18,262 nt of DNA from JBKQHQ01 sp052148715 (lineage in GTDB: Bacteria > Pseudomonadota > Alphaproteobacteria > Rhizobiales > Xanthobacteraceae), in the NCBI GenBank assembly GCA_052148715.1, contig JBKQHQ010000148.1, positions 1 through 18,262 on the forward strand, in the 5' to 3' direction. The notes under the pieces were generated by a model, which saw nothing but the letters and a program-made list of their open reading frames with translations, searched no databases and was not told the DNA's origin. A program made the translations under genes and the position numbers. The first letter of the stretch is position 1; each line of letters opens with the position of its first letter. Below are positions 1-7,430 of the stretch, in pieces.

Positions 1-161
1 CGATCACGACGATCCGACGCTTGCTGGCCGTCGCGATCGCACAAATACTCGCGCGATGCCCGCATTGCTGCATCCGCCTATTTCCGCAAAATGCGCGACG
101 CCGATTGTGACACAGTAAAACTAATCCACCCTACGAGCTCGGCTCGCATCCGCTGGTCGGG

Positions 162-2375
162 TCAGGCGGCTTCCTTGCGCTTCTCCGGCGCGAAGCGGTG
201 ATAGAAGCGCTCGTCGGTCGCCGCCATTTCGAGCAGCAGCTTCGACGGCTTGAAACGTGCCCCGAATTTTTTCTCGAGCTGCTTGCACAGCGCAACGAAT
301 CGCTTCGTCCCCATCATGTCGATGTAGCTCAGCGTCCCGCCGGAGAACGGCGCAAAGCCGAAGCCGAGGATCGAGCCCACATCGGCCTCGCGCACGTCGG
401 TGAGCACGCCCTCCTCGAAGCAGCGCGCAGTCTCGAGCGACTGCATCACCAGGAACCGGTGCTTGAGCTCGTCGACGCTGATGCTGTCGGGATCGAGCTT
501 GGTTTGCTGCAGATCGGCGAGGCCGGGCCACAGCCGCTTGGGGCCGTTCTGCGGATAATCGTAAAATCCCTTGCCGTTCTTACGGCCGAAGCGGCCGCGC
601 TTCTCCACGATCTCCTCCAGCAGCGCCTTCTGCCGCGCATCGACCCCCTGCGGTCCGAGATCGGCCTCGGTCGCCTTGACGATCTTCCAGGCGAGGTCGA
701 CCGCCACTTCGTCGTTGAGCGACAGCGGTCCGACCGGCATGCCGGCCATGCGGCCGACATTCTCGATCATCGCCGGCGGCACGCCTTCGGCGAGCATGAG
801 GTGGCCTTCCCGAATATAAGTGCCGACCACGCGCGAGGTGTAGAAGCCGCGCGAGTCGTTGACCACGATCGGGGTCTTGCGGATCGCGCGCACATAGTCG
901 AGCGCGAGCGCGAGCGCCTGATCGCCGGTCTTCTTGCCCATAATGATCTCGACCAGCATCATGCGCTCGACCGGCGAGAAGAAGTGAATGCCGATGAAGC
1001 GCGCCGGGTCCTTGAACTCGGTCGCGAGCGAGGTGATCGGCAAGGTCGAGGTGTTGGAGCCAAAAATCACCTTGTCGCCAATCACGGCCTGCGTCTTGGC
1101 GATCGCTTCGGCCTTCACCTTGCGATCCTCGAACACCGCCTCGATGATCAGATCGCAGTCGGCGAGTGCGCCGTAGTCGGGGGTCGGCGTGATATGCGCC
1201 AGCAACGCGTCGCGCTCGGCGGTCTTGGCACGGCCTTTGTTGATCTGATCGGTCATGAGCTTGTGCGAATAGGCCTTGCCCTTGTCGGCGGATTCCTGAT
1301 CGCGGTCGATCAGCACGACGTCGATGCCGGCCTGCGCCGTCACATAGGCGACGCCCGCCCCCATGAAGCCGGCGCCGAGCACGCCGATCTTCTTGATCCG
1401 CGACGGCGCCACGTGGGCCGGCCGCCGCGCGCCCTTGTTCAGCTCCTGCATGGAGACGAACAGGCTGCGGATCATGGCCGCGGCTTCCGGCGAGCGCAGG
1501 ATTTTGGCGAACCAGCGCGACTCGACGCGCAGCGCCTGATCCATCGGCAGCTGCAGCCCCTCGTAGACCACCTGCAGGATGGCGCGGCCGGCCGGATAGT
1601 TGTCATAGGTCTCGCGCCGGTAGATCGCATTCGCCGGCGGGAACGTCATCATGCCGGCCTTGGAATAGACCGCCCCGCCCGGCAGCCGGAAGCCGTCCAC
1701 GTCCCAGGGCGCCTTGGCGTTCGGATTGGCCTTGGCCCAATCCTTTGCGGTCTTGATCAGATCGGCGGCCGGCACGACCGCGTCGACGAGCTTCATCGAC
1801 TTGGCGCGATTGAGCCGCAGCTGGTCGCCCTTGAGCAGGAATTGCAGCGCGTCGCTGGTCTGCATCATGCGCGGAACACGCTGCGTGCCGCCCGCTCCCG
1901 GGAACAGGCCGACCTTGATCTCCGGCAGGCCGACACGGGTCTTTTCGCTCTCGGCGGCGACGCGATGGTGGCAGGCCAGGCAAAGCTCGAAACCACCCCC
2001 GAGCGCGGTTCCGTTGATGGCGGCGACCCACGGCTTGCCGCTGGTCTCAATCCGCCGATAGGTGAGCGACGACTTGCGGCTTTCCTCGAACAGACGCGTG
2101 GCCGCGGCCTCTTCACCCTGCGACTTGGCTATCTCGGCGAAGGTCTGGCTCAACGTCTCCAGCACGCTCAGATCGGCGCCGGCCGAGAACGCCTCCTTGC
2201 CGGAGGTCACCACCGCGCCCTTGATCGAAGCGTCGCTGATCACGCGCTCGACGATCGCGGAAAGCTCCTCCGCCGTGCTGGCGTCGATCACGTTCATCGA
2301 GCGGCCCGGCATGTTCCAGGTGATCAGCGCTATGCCGTCCGCGTCGACATCAAGGGTGAAGTTCTTGTGTGCCAT
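162..2375 (-). CDS. fadJ: FadB/FadJ-type enoyl-CoA hydratase / 3-hydroxyacyl-CoA dehydrogenase
   Basis: A 737-residue bifunctional protein that catalyses hydration of 2-enoyl-CoA and NAD-dependent oxidation of the 3-hydroxyacyl-CoA in beta-oxidation. The N-terminal crotonase domain (about 1-200) has GTALGGGFE, with E130, and GLPEIKVGLFPGAGG, with E152. These correspond to the two catalytic glutamates of E. coli FadB. The dehydrogenase part begins about residue 328 with the NAD motif GVLGAGFMG (331-339). IGIHFFSPVE supplies catalytic H464, with partner E476. Its length is typical of the family alpha subunit (about 710-740). The ATG at 2375 follows GAGGA at suitable spacing. It is the last gene of a four-gene operon, 57 bp after the cupin gene. 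The fold and both activities are clear. FadB versus FadJ, and chain-length preference, cannot be decided from sequence alone. Confidence 0.95.
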   Translation of the reverse strand: MAHKNFTLDVDADGIALITWNMPGRSMNVIDASTAEELSAIVERVISDASIKGAVVTSGKEAFSAGADLSVLETLSQTFAEIAKSQGEEAAATRLFEESRKSSLTYRRIETSGKPWVAAINGTALGGGFELCLACHHRVAAESEKTRVGLPEIKVGLFPGAGGTQRVPRMMQTSDALQFLLKGDQLRLNRAKSMKLVDAVVPAADLIKTAKDWAKANPNAKAPWDVDGFRLPGGAVYSKAGMMTFPPANAIYRRETYDNYPAGRAILQVVYEGLQLPMDQALRVESRWFAKILRSPEAAAMIRSLFVSMQELNKGARRPAHVAPSRIKKIGVLGAGFMGAGVAYVTAQAGIDVVLIDRDQESADKGKAYSHKLMTDQINKGRAKTAERDALLAHITPTPDYGALADCDLIIEAVFEDRKVKAEAIAKTQAVIGDKVIFGSNTSTLPITSLATEFKDPARFIGIHFFSPVERMMLVEIIMGKKTGDQALALALDYVRAIRKTPIVVNDSRGFYTSRVVGTYIREGHLMLAEGVPPAMIENVGRMAGMPVGPLSLNDEVAVDLAWKIVKATEADLGPQGVDARQKALLEEIVEKRGRFGRKNGKGFYDYPQNGPKRLWPGLADLQQTKLDPDSISVDELKHRFLVMQSLETARCFEEGVLTDVREADVGSILGFGFAPFSGGTLSYIDMMGTKRFVALCKQLEKKFGARFKPSKLLLEMAATDERFYHRFAPEKRKEAA

Positions 2376-2432
2376 GGTTTATGTCCTCGCTATTGCCGTC
2401 GCCTCTCGCCGCCGGCGGAGGGGGACGGTCTG

Positions 2433-2903
2433 TTATTCAGGATAGGGTTCGCCGGATTTGTGCATGTAGCGACTGCCCGATTGGTCACGGACCACGAGCA
2501 TGTCGATATCGGAATATTCGGCGCGCTCGCGCGGCGCGCGGGTGCCGATCTCAAGGTACACCGCATCACGGTCACTGCGGTTGATCAGGCAATGACCGTT
2601 GGCGATCCCGGCCTTCCACCCGGCGGCGTCGCCCGGCTTGAGTAGGGTCTCGCCGTCGTCCTCACAAAGCACGACCTCGCCTTCGAGCATAAAGACAAAC
2701 TCATCCTCCTCGGAGTGCCAGTGGCGCAGGGAGGACGCCGCCCCCGGCTTGAGTCGCGTCAGGTTGACCCCGAACTGCGTGAGGCCGACGGCGTTGCCGA
2801 GCCGCTTGCGCTCGCGGCCTTCAACGGCCTTCCTAAACGCCAGCGGATAGTTGCTGCGCCGGTCGAGCGCGAGCGAAGCGACGTCGATCTTGGGCAAACT
2901 CAC
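2433..2903 (-). CDS. Small single-domain cupin protein
   Basis: A 156-residue cupin of unknown substrate. Motif 1 is RHWHSEEDEFVFMLEG, with candidate metal ligands H61, H63 and E68. Motif 2, GWKAGIANGHCLIN, gives H104. The N-terminal 30 residues lie outside the barrel. I place the start at GTG 2903, whose GTGA overlaps the thiolase stop by 4 bp, the usual pattern for translational coupling; no ATG lies at the N-terminal end of the conserved part. The reading frame continues far upstream without a stop, but that part is only the antisense-like shadow of the thiolase and dehydrogenase genes. Lying between thiolase and FadJ, it is probably co-expressed with fatty-acid degradation. Its role could be enzymatic or ligand sensing, and I infer no more than that. 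Confidence 0.85.
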   Translation of the reverse strand: MSLPKIDVASLALDRRSNYPLAFRKAVEGRERKRLGNAVGLTQFGVNLTRLKPGAASSLRHWHSEEDEFVFMLEGEVVLCEDDGETLLKPGDAAGWKAGIANGHCLINRSDRDAVYLEIGTRAPRERAEYSDIDMLVVRDQSGSRYMHKSGEPYPE

Positions 2904-4108
2904 ACCCGTTCGATGATGGTCGCAGTGCCCATGCCCGCGCCGATGCACAGGGTTATCAGAGCGGTCGAGAGACCGCGCCGCTCGAGCTCGTCGAGCGCGG
3001 TGCCGAGGATCATGGCGCCGGTCGCGCCGAGCGGATGTCCCATCGCGATGGCGCCGCCGTTGACGTTGACCTTGCTGGTATCGAGGTCGAAGGCCTGCAG
3101 ATAGCGCAGCACGACCGAGGCGAAGGCCTCGTTGATCTCGATCAGGTCGATGTCGTTGAACGTCATGCCGGCCTTCTTCAGCACCTTGCGGGTGACGTCG
3201 ACGGGGCCGGTCAGCATGATCGCCGGCTCCGAGCCGATATTGGCGAACGCCTTGATCTTGGCGCGCGGCTTGAGGCTCGCGCGGCGGCCGGCCTTCTTGC
3301 TGCCGATCAGCACCGCGGCGGCGCCATCGACGATGCCCGAGGAATTGCCCGCATGATGCACGTGATTGACCGCCTCGACCTCCGGATGCGCCTGCACGGC
3401 GACCGCATCGAAGCCGCCCAACTCGCCCATCTGCACGAACGAGGGCTGCAGCTGCCCCAACGACTGCATGGTCGTGGTCGGCCGCATGTGCTCGTCCTTG
3501 GCCAGGATCGTGATCCCGTTCACGTCCTTCACCAGCATCACCGAGCGCTTGAACCGGCCCTCCTGCCAGGCCTCTCCGGCGCGCTTCTGGCTCTCGACCG
3601 CATAGGCGTCGACGTCGGCGCGGGAGAAGCCGTACTTCGTGGCAATGAGATCGGCGGAGATGCCCTGCGGCATGAAGTAGGTCTTGATCGCAATGGACGG
3701 ATCGACCGGCCAGGCGCCGCCCGAGGCGCCGATGCCGACCCGGCTCATCGATTCGACGCCGCCGCCGATCGCCATCTCGTGCTGGCCCGACATCACCTGC
3801 GCGGCCGCAAAGTTCACCGCATCGAGCCCGGAGGCACAGAACCGATTGATCTGCACACCCGGGACGCCGTGCCCCAAGCCCGCATTCAGCGCCGCGGCGC
3901 GGGCGATGTCGCCGCCCGCCTCGCCCACCGGATCGACGCATCCCAACACCACGTCGTCGATGAGCGTGGTGTCGAGCTCGTTGCGGTCGCGCATCGCGCC
4001 GAGCACCTGGGTGGCGAGATTGAGCGCGGTCACCTCGTGCAGCGAGCCGTCCGCTTTGCCGCGCCCGCGTGGGGTGCGGACGTGATCGTAGATGAAGGCA
4101 TCGGTCAT
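2900..4108 (-). CDS. Acetyl-CoA C-acyltransferase (thiolase)
   Basis: A 402-residue thiolase that performs the last step of beta-oxidation, cleaving 3-ketoacyl-CoA with CoA. The nucleophilic cysteine is C91 in NRFCASGLDAV. The second catalytic pair is H358 in GGAIAMGHPLGATGA and C388 in CIGAGMG. All three lie where expected for the family, and length and ends are normal. ATG 4108 is preceded by GGGGAGAG. The gene starts 21 bp after the acyl-CoA dehydrogenase stop and its own stop overlaps the cupin start. With the downstream FadJ-type protein it would form a trifunctional-type system. The operon favours the degradative (FadA) role over an acetoacetyl-CoA synthesising (PhaA) role, but sequence alone does not exclude the latter. 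Confidence 0.95.
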   Translation of the reverse strand: MTDAFIYDHVRTPRGRGKADGSLHEVTALNLATQVLGAMRDRNELDTTLIDDVVLGCVDPVGEAGGDIARAAALNAGLGHGVPGVQINRFCASGLDAVNFAAAQVMSGQHEMAIGGGVESMSRVGIGASGGAWPVDPSIAIKTYFMPQGISADLIATKYGFSRADVDAYAVESQKRAGEAWQEGRFKRSVMLVKDVNGITILAKDEHMRPTTTMQSLGQLQPSFVQMGELGGFDAVAVQAHPEVEAVNHVHHAGNSSGIVDGAAAVLIGSKKAGRRASLKPRAKIKAFANIGSEPAIMLTGPVDVTRKVLKKAGMTFNDIDLIEINEAFASVVLRYLQAFDLDTSKVNVNGGAIAMGHPLGATGAMILGTALDELERRGLSTALITLCIGAGMGTATIIERV

Positions 4109-4129
4109 TTGTTCTCTCCCCGGCGCGGC

Positions 4130-5287
4130 TCAAAGGCTGCGCGCGATCAAAAGCTTCATGATCTCGTTCGTGCCGGCATAGATGCGCAAAACCCGCGCGT
4201 CCCGGTATAGGCGTGAGATCGGGTATTCGTCCATATAGCCATAGCCGCCGAACAATTGCAGGCACCGGTCGATGATTTTTCCTTGCAGGTCGGTCGTCCA
4301 GTATTTCGCCATCGAGGCCGTGACGGTATCGAGCTGACCCGCCACGTGCCGTTCCAGGCAGTGGTCGATGAAGACCTTGGCCACCGTCGCCTCTGTCTTG
4401 CATTCGGCCAGCACGAACTGGGTGTTCTGGAACTCGAGGATGGCCTTGCCGAAGGCTTGACGCTGCTTGACATAGTCGATGGTCAACGCGAGCGCGCGCT
4501 CGGTCATGGCGACCGCGTGCCCGGCGACGATGAGCCGTTCCTGCGGCAGCTCCTTCATCAACTGGGCGAAGCCCTGCCCCTCCTCGGTGCCGAGCAGGCT
4601 TTCGGCCGGCAGCTGCACGTCCTCGAAAAAAAGCTCCGACGTATCGGCGGAATCCATGCCGAGCTTCTTGAGCTTGCGCCCGCGGCGGAACCCTTGCGCA
4701 TCGTCGGTCTCGACCACCATCAGCGAGATGCCTTTGCCGCCCGCCTTCGGATCGGTCTTGGCGACGACGATGATGAGATTGGCGTGCTGGCCGTTGGTGA
4801 TGAAGGTTTTTGCGCCGTTGAGCACGTAGCCGTTGCCGGAGCGTTTTGCCGTGGTGCGCACCGCCTGCAGGTCGGAGCCGGTCCCCGGCTCGGTCATCGC
4901 AATGGCGGCAATGAGCTCGCCGGTCGCGAGCTTGGGCAGCCAGCGGCGCTTCTGCTCCTCGGTGCCGTAATGCAGGATGTAGGGCGCGGCGATGCCGGAA
5001 TGCAGCTGCCCGCCGAACGTATCGAAGCCGGCGAGGCTGAACTCGCGATTGATCACGGCTTCGTGCGCAAAAGTGCCGCCCGCCCCGCCGTACTCCTCCG
5101 GCATCGAGGCGCAGAGGAGACCCGCCGCACCCGCCTTCGACCACACGTCGCGGTCGTACGTGCCCTCCTCGTGCCAGCGCTCAAGATGCGGCACGAACTC
5201 GGCCGCAATGAAGCGGCGCGCCTGCTCCTCGAGCAGCACGAGGTCTTCGCTCATCCAGGCGGGGCGGGGAAGATTGAGGATGTCCAT
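4130..5287 (-). CDS. Acyl-CoA dehydrogenase, LCAD/IVD-type active site
   Basis: A 385-residue FAD-dependent acyl-CoA dehydrogenase that introduces the 2,3 double bond, the first beta-oxidation step, and passes electrons to ETF. Family signatures are AIAMTEPGTGSDLQ (about 128-141), the RQAFGKAI segment (276-283), and FGGYGYMDEYPISRLYRDAR near the C-terminus. The position that carries the catalytic Glu in short/medium-chain enzymes (IYEGT) reads IYAGT here, with A371. A glutamate is present instead at E250 in KELPQERLIVA, the site used by long-chain and isovaleryl-CoA dehydrogenases. This is a relocated catalytic base, not a dead enzyme. It is the first gene of the operon. ATG 5287 has only a weak ribosome site upstream. 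Confidence 0.95.
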   Translation of the reverse strand: MDILNLPRPAWMSEDLVLLEEQARRFIAAEFVPHLERWHEEGTYDRDVWSKAGAAGLLCASMPEEYGGAGGTFAHEAVINREFSLAGFDTFGGQLHSGIAAPYILHYGTEEQKRRWLPKLATGELIAAIAMTEPGTGSDLQAVRTTAKRSGNGYVLNGAKTFITNGQHANLIIVVAKTDPKAGGKGISLMVVETDDAQGFRRGRKLKKLGMDSADTSELFFEDVQLPAESLLGTEEGQGFAQLMKELPQERLIVAGHAVAMTERALALTIDYVKQRQAFGKAILEFQNTQFVLAECKTEATVAKVFIDHCLERHVAGQLDTVTASMAKYWTTDLQGKIIDRCLQLFGGYGYMDEYPISRLYRDARVLRIYAGTNEIMKLLIARSL

Positions 5288-5516
5288 GGGCTAACCGGCG
5301 GCTGAAGTCGGGGGATACAATGACAGATGGCAGAATGAGGGTGGCGGGGCAATCGGCGGCGGCCGTCCGTCCTCCCGTCGGCTGTCACGACGGGCCGGAT
5401 ATGGGATAGAGCAAATTCATCGCCGACCGGGCTAGCGATCGCGACATTCGCTGCGGTCTCCATCGCGACGGCCACGGCCCGCGCGCCGACGTACTGCAAC
5501 CGAAGGCATCAAACCT

Positions 5517-5543
5517 CGCTGTAAAAACAGCGAAAATACAGCG
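5517..5543. promoter_or_regulatory. Inverted repeat plus extra half-site upstream of the beta-oxidation operon
   Basis: CGCTGT (5517-5522), an AAAA loop and ACAGCG (5527-5532) form a 6-bp-arm inverted repeat. A further ACAGCG lies at 5538-5543, 11 bp on from the previous half-site. The element sits about 230 bp upstream of the acyl-CoA dehydrogenase start, in an otherwise gene-free stretch (5288-5750) where I see no other convincing feature. The three evenly arranged half-sites suggest a binding site for a dimeric regulator, possibly controlling the operon. I cannot name the protein, and this may instead be a dispersed AT-rich repeat. Confidence 0.3.
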
Positions 5544-5750
5544 ACAATTTTGCCACCCCCCCTCCCGCATGCACAAGTTGTTCGCCCATCGCAAGCCCGC
5601 CACAGAATATCGCCAATTTCAGCGTCCTCACACGCATAGCGAATTGCTCGAAATATTCAGCCCCAGTTCACGCAGCGCATCATAGCGCAGCGGCGAATGA
5701 ATCGCTCCTATTTTCTTTGATCGGCGCGCCCCACTGCGGCGCCTCGAAGC

Positions 5751-5828
5751 TCGATGCATCGTGACCCGCATTTACATGGGGGCCTGTTACTTTATGCAGC
5801 CGTGCGCCGGACATCTTTGATTGTGACA
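5751..5828. repeat. Direct repeat copy A (antitoxin 3' end plus downstream flank)
   Basis: A 78-bp sequence that starts TCGATGCATC and ends GATTGTGACA. It recurs at 9686-9763 in the same orientation with four mismatches and two single-base indels. This copy covers the last 12 codons of the minus-strand antitoxin (from 5792) and 41 bp beyond its stop. Confidence 0.85.
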
Positions 5829-6136
5829 TCCCCGGCCTTGTTCTCCTGGCCGGCACGGATTTTGATCTCGATTTGACAGCCTAACGCGGTGAGGAAGCGC
5901 ATGAGCCGCTCAAGGGAGACTTCAGTGAATTTTCCTCCCAGAATTTTCGACAACTCCGGCTGAGTGGTTCCAATCCGCCGCGCGGCCGCGCGCTGGGTCA
6001 AGCCAAGAGAGGTGATTGTCCTGTGCAGCCGAAGCACGAGCTCAGCCTTCAAATAATGCTCTTCGGCATCCGGAAATCCGAGCTGCAGCCACACGTTCCG
6101 CATCGGGTCCTTGGCGGCGGGTGTTTTCCTCATCAT
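5792..6136 (-). CDS. HTH antitoxin (XRE-like) of a RelE/HigB-type module
   Basis: A 114-residue DNA-binding antitoxin. The helix-turn-helix covers about residues 43-70 (LGLTQRAAARRIGTTQPELS, then KILGGKF). The following ERLMRFLTALGCQIEIKI segment is typical of the short antitoxins that pair with Gp49-like (RelE superfamily) toxins. ATG 6136 overlaps the stop of the upstream toxin frame as ATGA, a standard toxin-first arrangement. Its role would be to neutralise the toxin and, with it, repress the operon. Here the toxin gene carries a nonsense codon, so the antitoxin may be an orphan. The last 12 codons lie in the repeat shared with 9686-9763. The antitoxin frame itself is complete. Confidence 0.85.
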   Translation of the reverse strand: MMRKTPAAKDPMRNVWLQLGFPDAEEHYLKAELVLRLHRTITSLGLTQRAAARRIGTTQPELSKILGGKFTEVSLERLMRFLTALGCQIEIKIRAGQENKAGDVTIKDVRRTAA

Positions 6137-6501
6137 CGCCCTTCCCTTTCCTTTATCAGATCTTTCAGACGTCTTGCGATCAGATCGATTTCCTCCCTCG
6201 GTGTCGCGATGCCCTTCTTCGATTTCTTCTGGAACGCGTGAAGCACGTAAACAGCATCGGCGTAGCGCACCGTATAAACCGCCCGGTAGGCGTTGCCGTC
6301 ATAGCTTTCCCTTACCTCAACCACCGCTGCTCCACCGAAGCCGCTAAGCGTCTTGGCCATCGCTGAATGGCGCTCGCCCATTTGCGCCAATTACAGCGCA
6401 TAGCCCATCTCTCGCTGCACGGTCCGGGGAAAAGCCATAAAATCGGTCTTCGAGGCTCCTTGCCAGATGGGGGGTCTCGGCTCGTTAGCCTTCGGGGCCA
6501 T
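6133..6501 (-). pseudogene. RelE/HigB-like (Gp49 family) toxin interrupted by one TAA codon
   Basis: The gene reads in a single frame for 122 codons plus stop, broken only by TAA at 6391-6393 (codon 37). The 36 residues before it begin MAPKANEPRPPIWQG, at ATG 6501, and end RTVQREMGYAL. The 85 residues after it continue directly as LAQMGERHSAMAKTLSGFGG, then YRAVYTVRYADAVYVLHAF and QKKSKKGIATPREEIDLI. Together they match the layout of the family, which normally reads ...ALxLAQxGERH.... A one-base change (for example CAA to TAA) explains the break. The expected product is a ribosome-dependent mRNA interferase. A 3' fragment could still be translated from TTG 6390 or ATG 6381. A sequencing error or suppression of the stop cannot be excluded. 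Confidence 0.85.
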
Positions 6502-6509
6502 GGCGGATG

Positions 6510-6535
6510 ATGTGATATTTCACATACTTCGTCAA
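6510..6535 (-). promoter_or_regulatory. Probable autoregulatory operator and promoter of the minus-strand TA module
   Basis: ATGTGA (6510-6515) and TCACAT (6520-6525) form a perfect inverted repeat with a 4-bp spacer, 9 bp upstream of the toxin ATG. On the minus strand a TTGACG hexamer (6535-6530) could be the -35, followed after 17 bp by CATCAT as a weak -10. The palindrome lies between the two hexamers, where a toxin-antitoxin complex would repress. The operator is visible; the promoter assignment is weaker. Confidence 0.5.
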
Positions 6536-6607
6536 GCAAGGCAGGATCATCGGCATGTCCGGCCGCGCCGTCGTCCGCTACCGAAATCGACGCAAGGCTC
6601 CGTAGTG

Positions 6608-6700
6608 CCCGCGGCCGTGCAATACCATGCCCGCGTGCTGGTGATCCGGTTCTTCGGGACGCATGCCGAGTATGACAGGATCGATGCGGAGACGGTGTGA
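6608..6700 (+). pseudogene. 5'-truncated HigB toxin fragment
   Basis: Only the last 30 or so codons of a HigB-type mRNA interferase remain, ending VLVIRFFGTHAEYDRIDAET-V. The closing block (V-RF-GTH-YD-ID-ET) is the hallmark of this toxin family, whose full members are about 90-110 residues. Upstream of about 6608 none of the three plus frames shows the expected N-terminal region, and a TAG occurs in a neighbouring frame. The TGA at 6698-6700 overlaps the ATG of the intact antitoxin by one base, so the original operon junction is preserved. The deletion therefore removed the promoter-proximal part. No usable start codon was seen, so the fragment is presumed inactive. Confidence 0.8.
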
Positions 6701-7098
6701 TGGATGCAACCCTGATCTTGATTGATAGCGATGCGGAACTCGCCCGCGCCCGCGCACTCGTTGATCGGCTATGGGACTCGAACGATCCAGTCGATCAGGC
6801 GCGTCTGCAGGCGCAGGCGCGCCCGATCGCCGCCTATGAAGAGACCAAGTGGCCGCGGCGGGCGCCGAGCACAGCCGAGATGATACGCTACTTGATGGAT
6901 CAGCATGGCCTTACGCGGGCCGACCTGGTGCCGATTCTAGGCACGCCGAGCCGCGTGAGTGAGGTCCTGCGGGGCAAGAAGGGGCTGAGCATGACGATGG
7001 TGCAGCGCCTGCGCGCTCGTTTCCGCGTGCCAGCCGAACTGCTCCTTCCACCCCCGAAGAGGCCGGGTCGCCGCTCGGCGAAACGCTCTGCGGCTTGA
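6700..7098 (+). CDS. HigA-type antitoxin
   Basis: A 132-residue antitoxin. The N-terminal part (ARALVDRLWDSNDPVDQARL) and the C-terminal HTH are typical of HigA proteins encoded just after HigB. The HTH covers about 65-95 and includes LTRADLVPILGTPSRVSEVL and RGKKGLSMTMVQRLRARF. I chose ATG 6700, which overlaps the toxin stop by 1 bp, over the in-frame GTG at 6697. The C-terminus is basic (RPGRRSAKRSAA). The cognate toxin is reduced to its last 30 codons, so this is an orphan antitoxin that could still act as a repressor or counter a related toxin elsewhere. A 20-bp stretch at 6771-6790 is identical to part of a relic at 13770-13789. Confidence 0.85.
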   Translation: MDATLILIDSDAELARARALVDRLWDSNDPVDQARLQAQARPIAAYEETKWPRRAPSTAEMIRYLMDQHGLTRADLVPILGTPSRVSEVLRGKKGLSMTMVQRLRARFRVPAELLLPPPKRPGRRSAKRSAA

Positions 7099-7122
7099 CA
7101 GCGATCGTCGGTCCCTTCGGCA

Positions 7123-7421
7123 TTACGCGACCCGAACGGCGTCCCGCTCGATGCTGTCCTTCATCAAGGGGTGAAGGGCATTCCGCGTCGTAATGGTGAC
7201 CGGGACGCCCAAAGCTTGCGAAGTCTCCGCTTCGATTTGCATGAGGCGGAACATGTTGGGAATTTCACTTCCGGGTCGTAGTCGATAAAGAGGTCGAGAT
7301 CGCTGTCGGGTCGCTGCGTCCCAACAGCTCGGGACCCGAAGATGAATAGCCCGGTCGCTCCGTTCTCGCGGCAGTTGCGCTCGAAAACCCGATATGAGGG
7401 TGCGAGCGTAGCCCGTCTCAT
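7123..7421 (-). pseudogene. MNT-type nucleotidyltransferase with a frameshift
   Basis: A small minimal nucleotidyltransferase gene. The first part (from ATG 7421) contains GLFIFGSRAVGTQRPDSDLD, then LFIDYDPEVKF, which gives the GS-x9-DxD catalytic signature. The frame then fails at about 7260-7264 (NNTTCCCAACATG region). The rest of the protein continues in another minus frame as NMFRLMQIEAETSQALGVPV and TITTRNALHPLMKDSIERDA, ending at TAA 7123-7125. One lost base in the short C run would explain this. Family members act as AMP- or nucleotide-transferring antitoxins of HEPN toxins, or as toxins. I find no HEPN partner next to it. The catalytic motif is before the break, but the C-terminal half is lost from that frame. 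Confidence 0.75.
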
Positions 7422-7430
7422 GCAGGGCAC

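Noticed and set aside
2904..5144. Minus-strand open frame extending the cupin protein by some 750 codons
   Set aside because: The extension is out of frame over the thiolase and dehydrogenase genes and is Arg/Gly-rich without motifs; only the last 156 codons are real.
198..5305. Very long plus-strand open frames of 815, 391 and 349 codons
   Set aside because: They lie antisense to clear beta-oxidation genes and show Arg/His/Asp-rich composition with no motifs, as expected for shadow frames in GC-rich DNA.
5569..5660. Short minus-strand frame MRVRTLKLAIFCGG... before the operon
   Set aside because: There is no ribosome site and no conserved features, and it runs into the inverted repeat.
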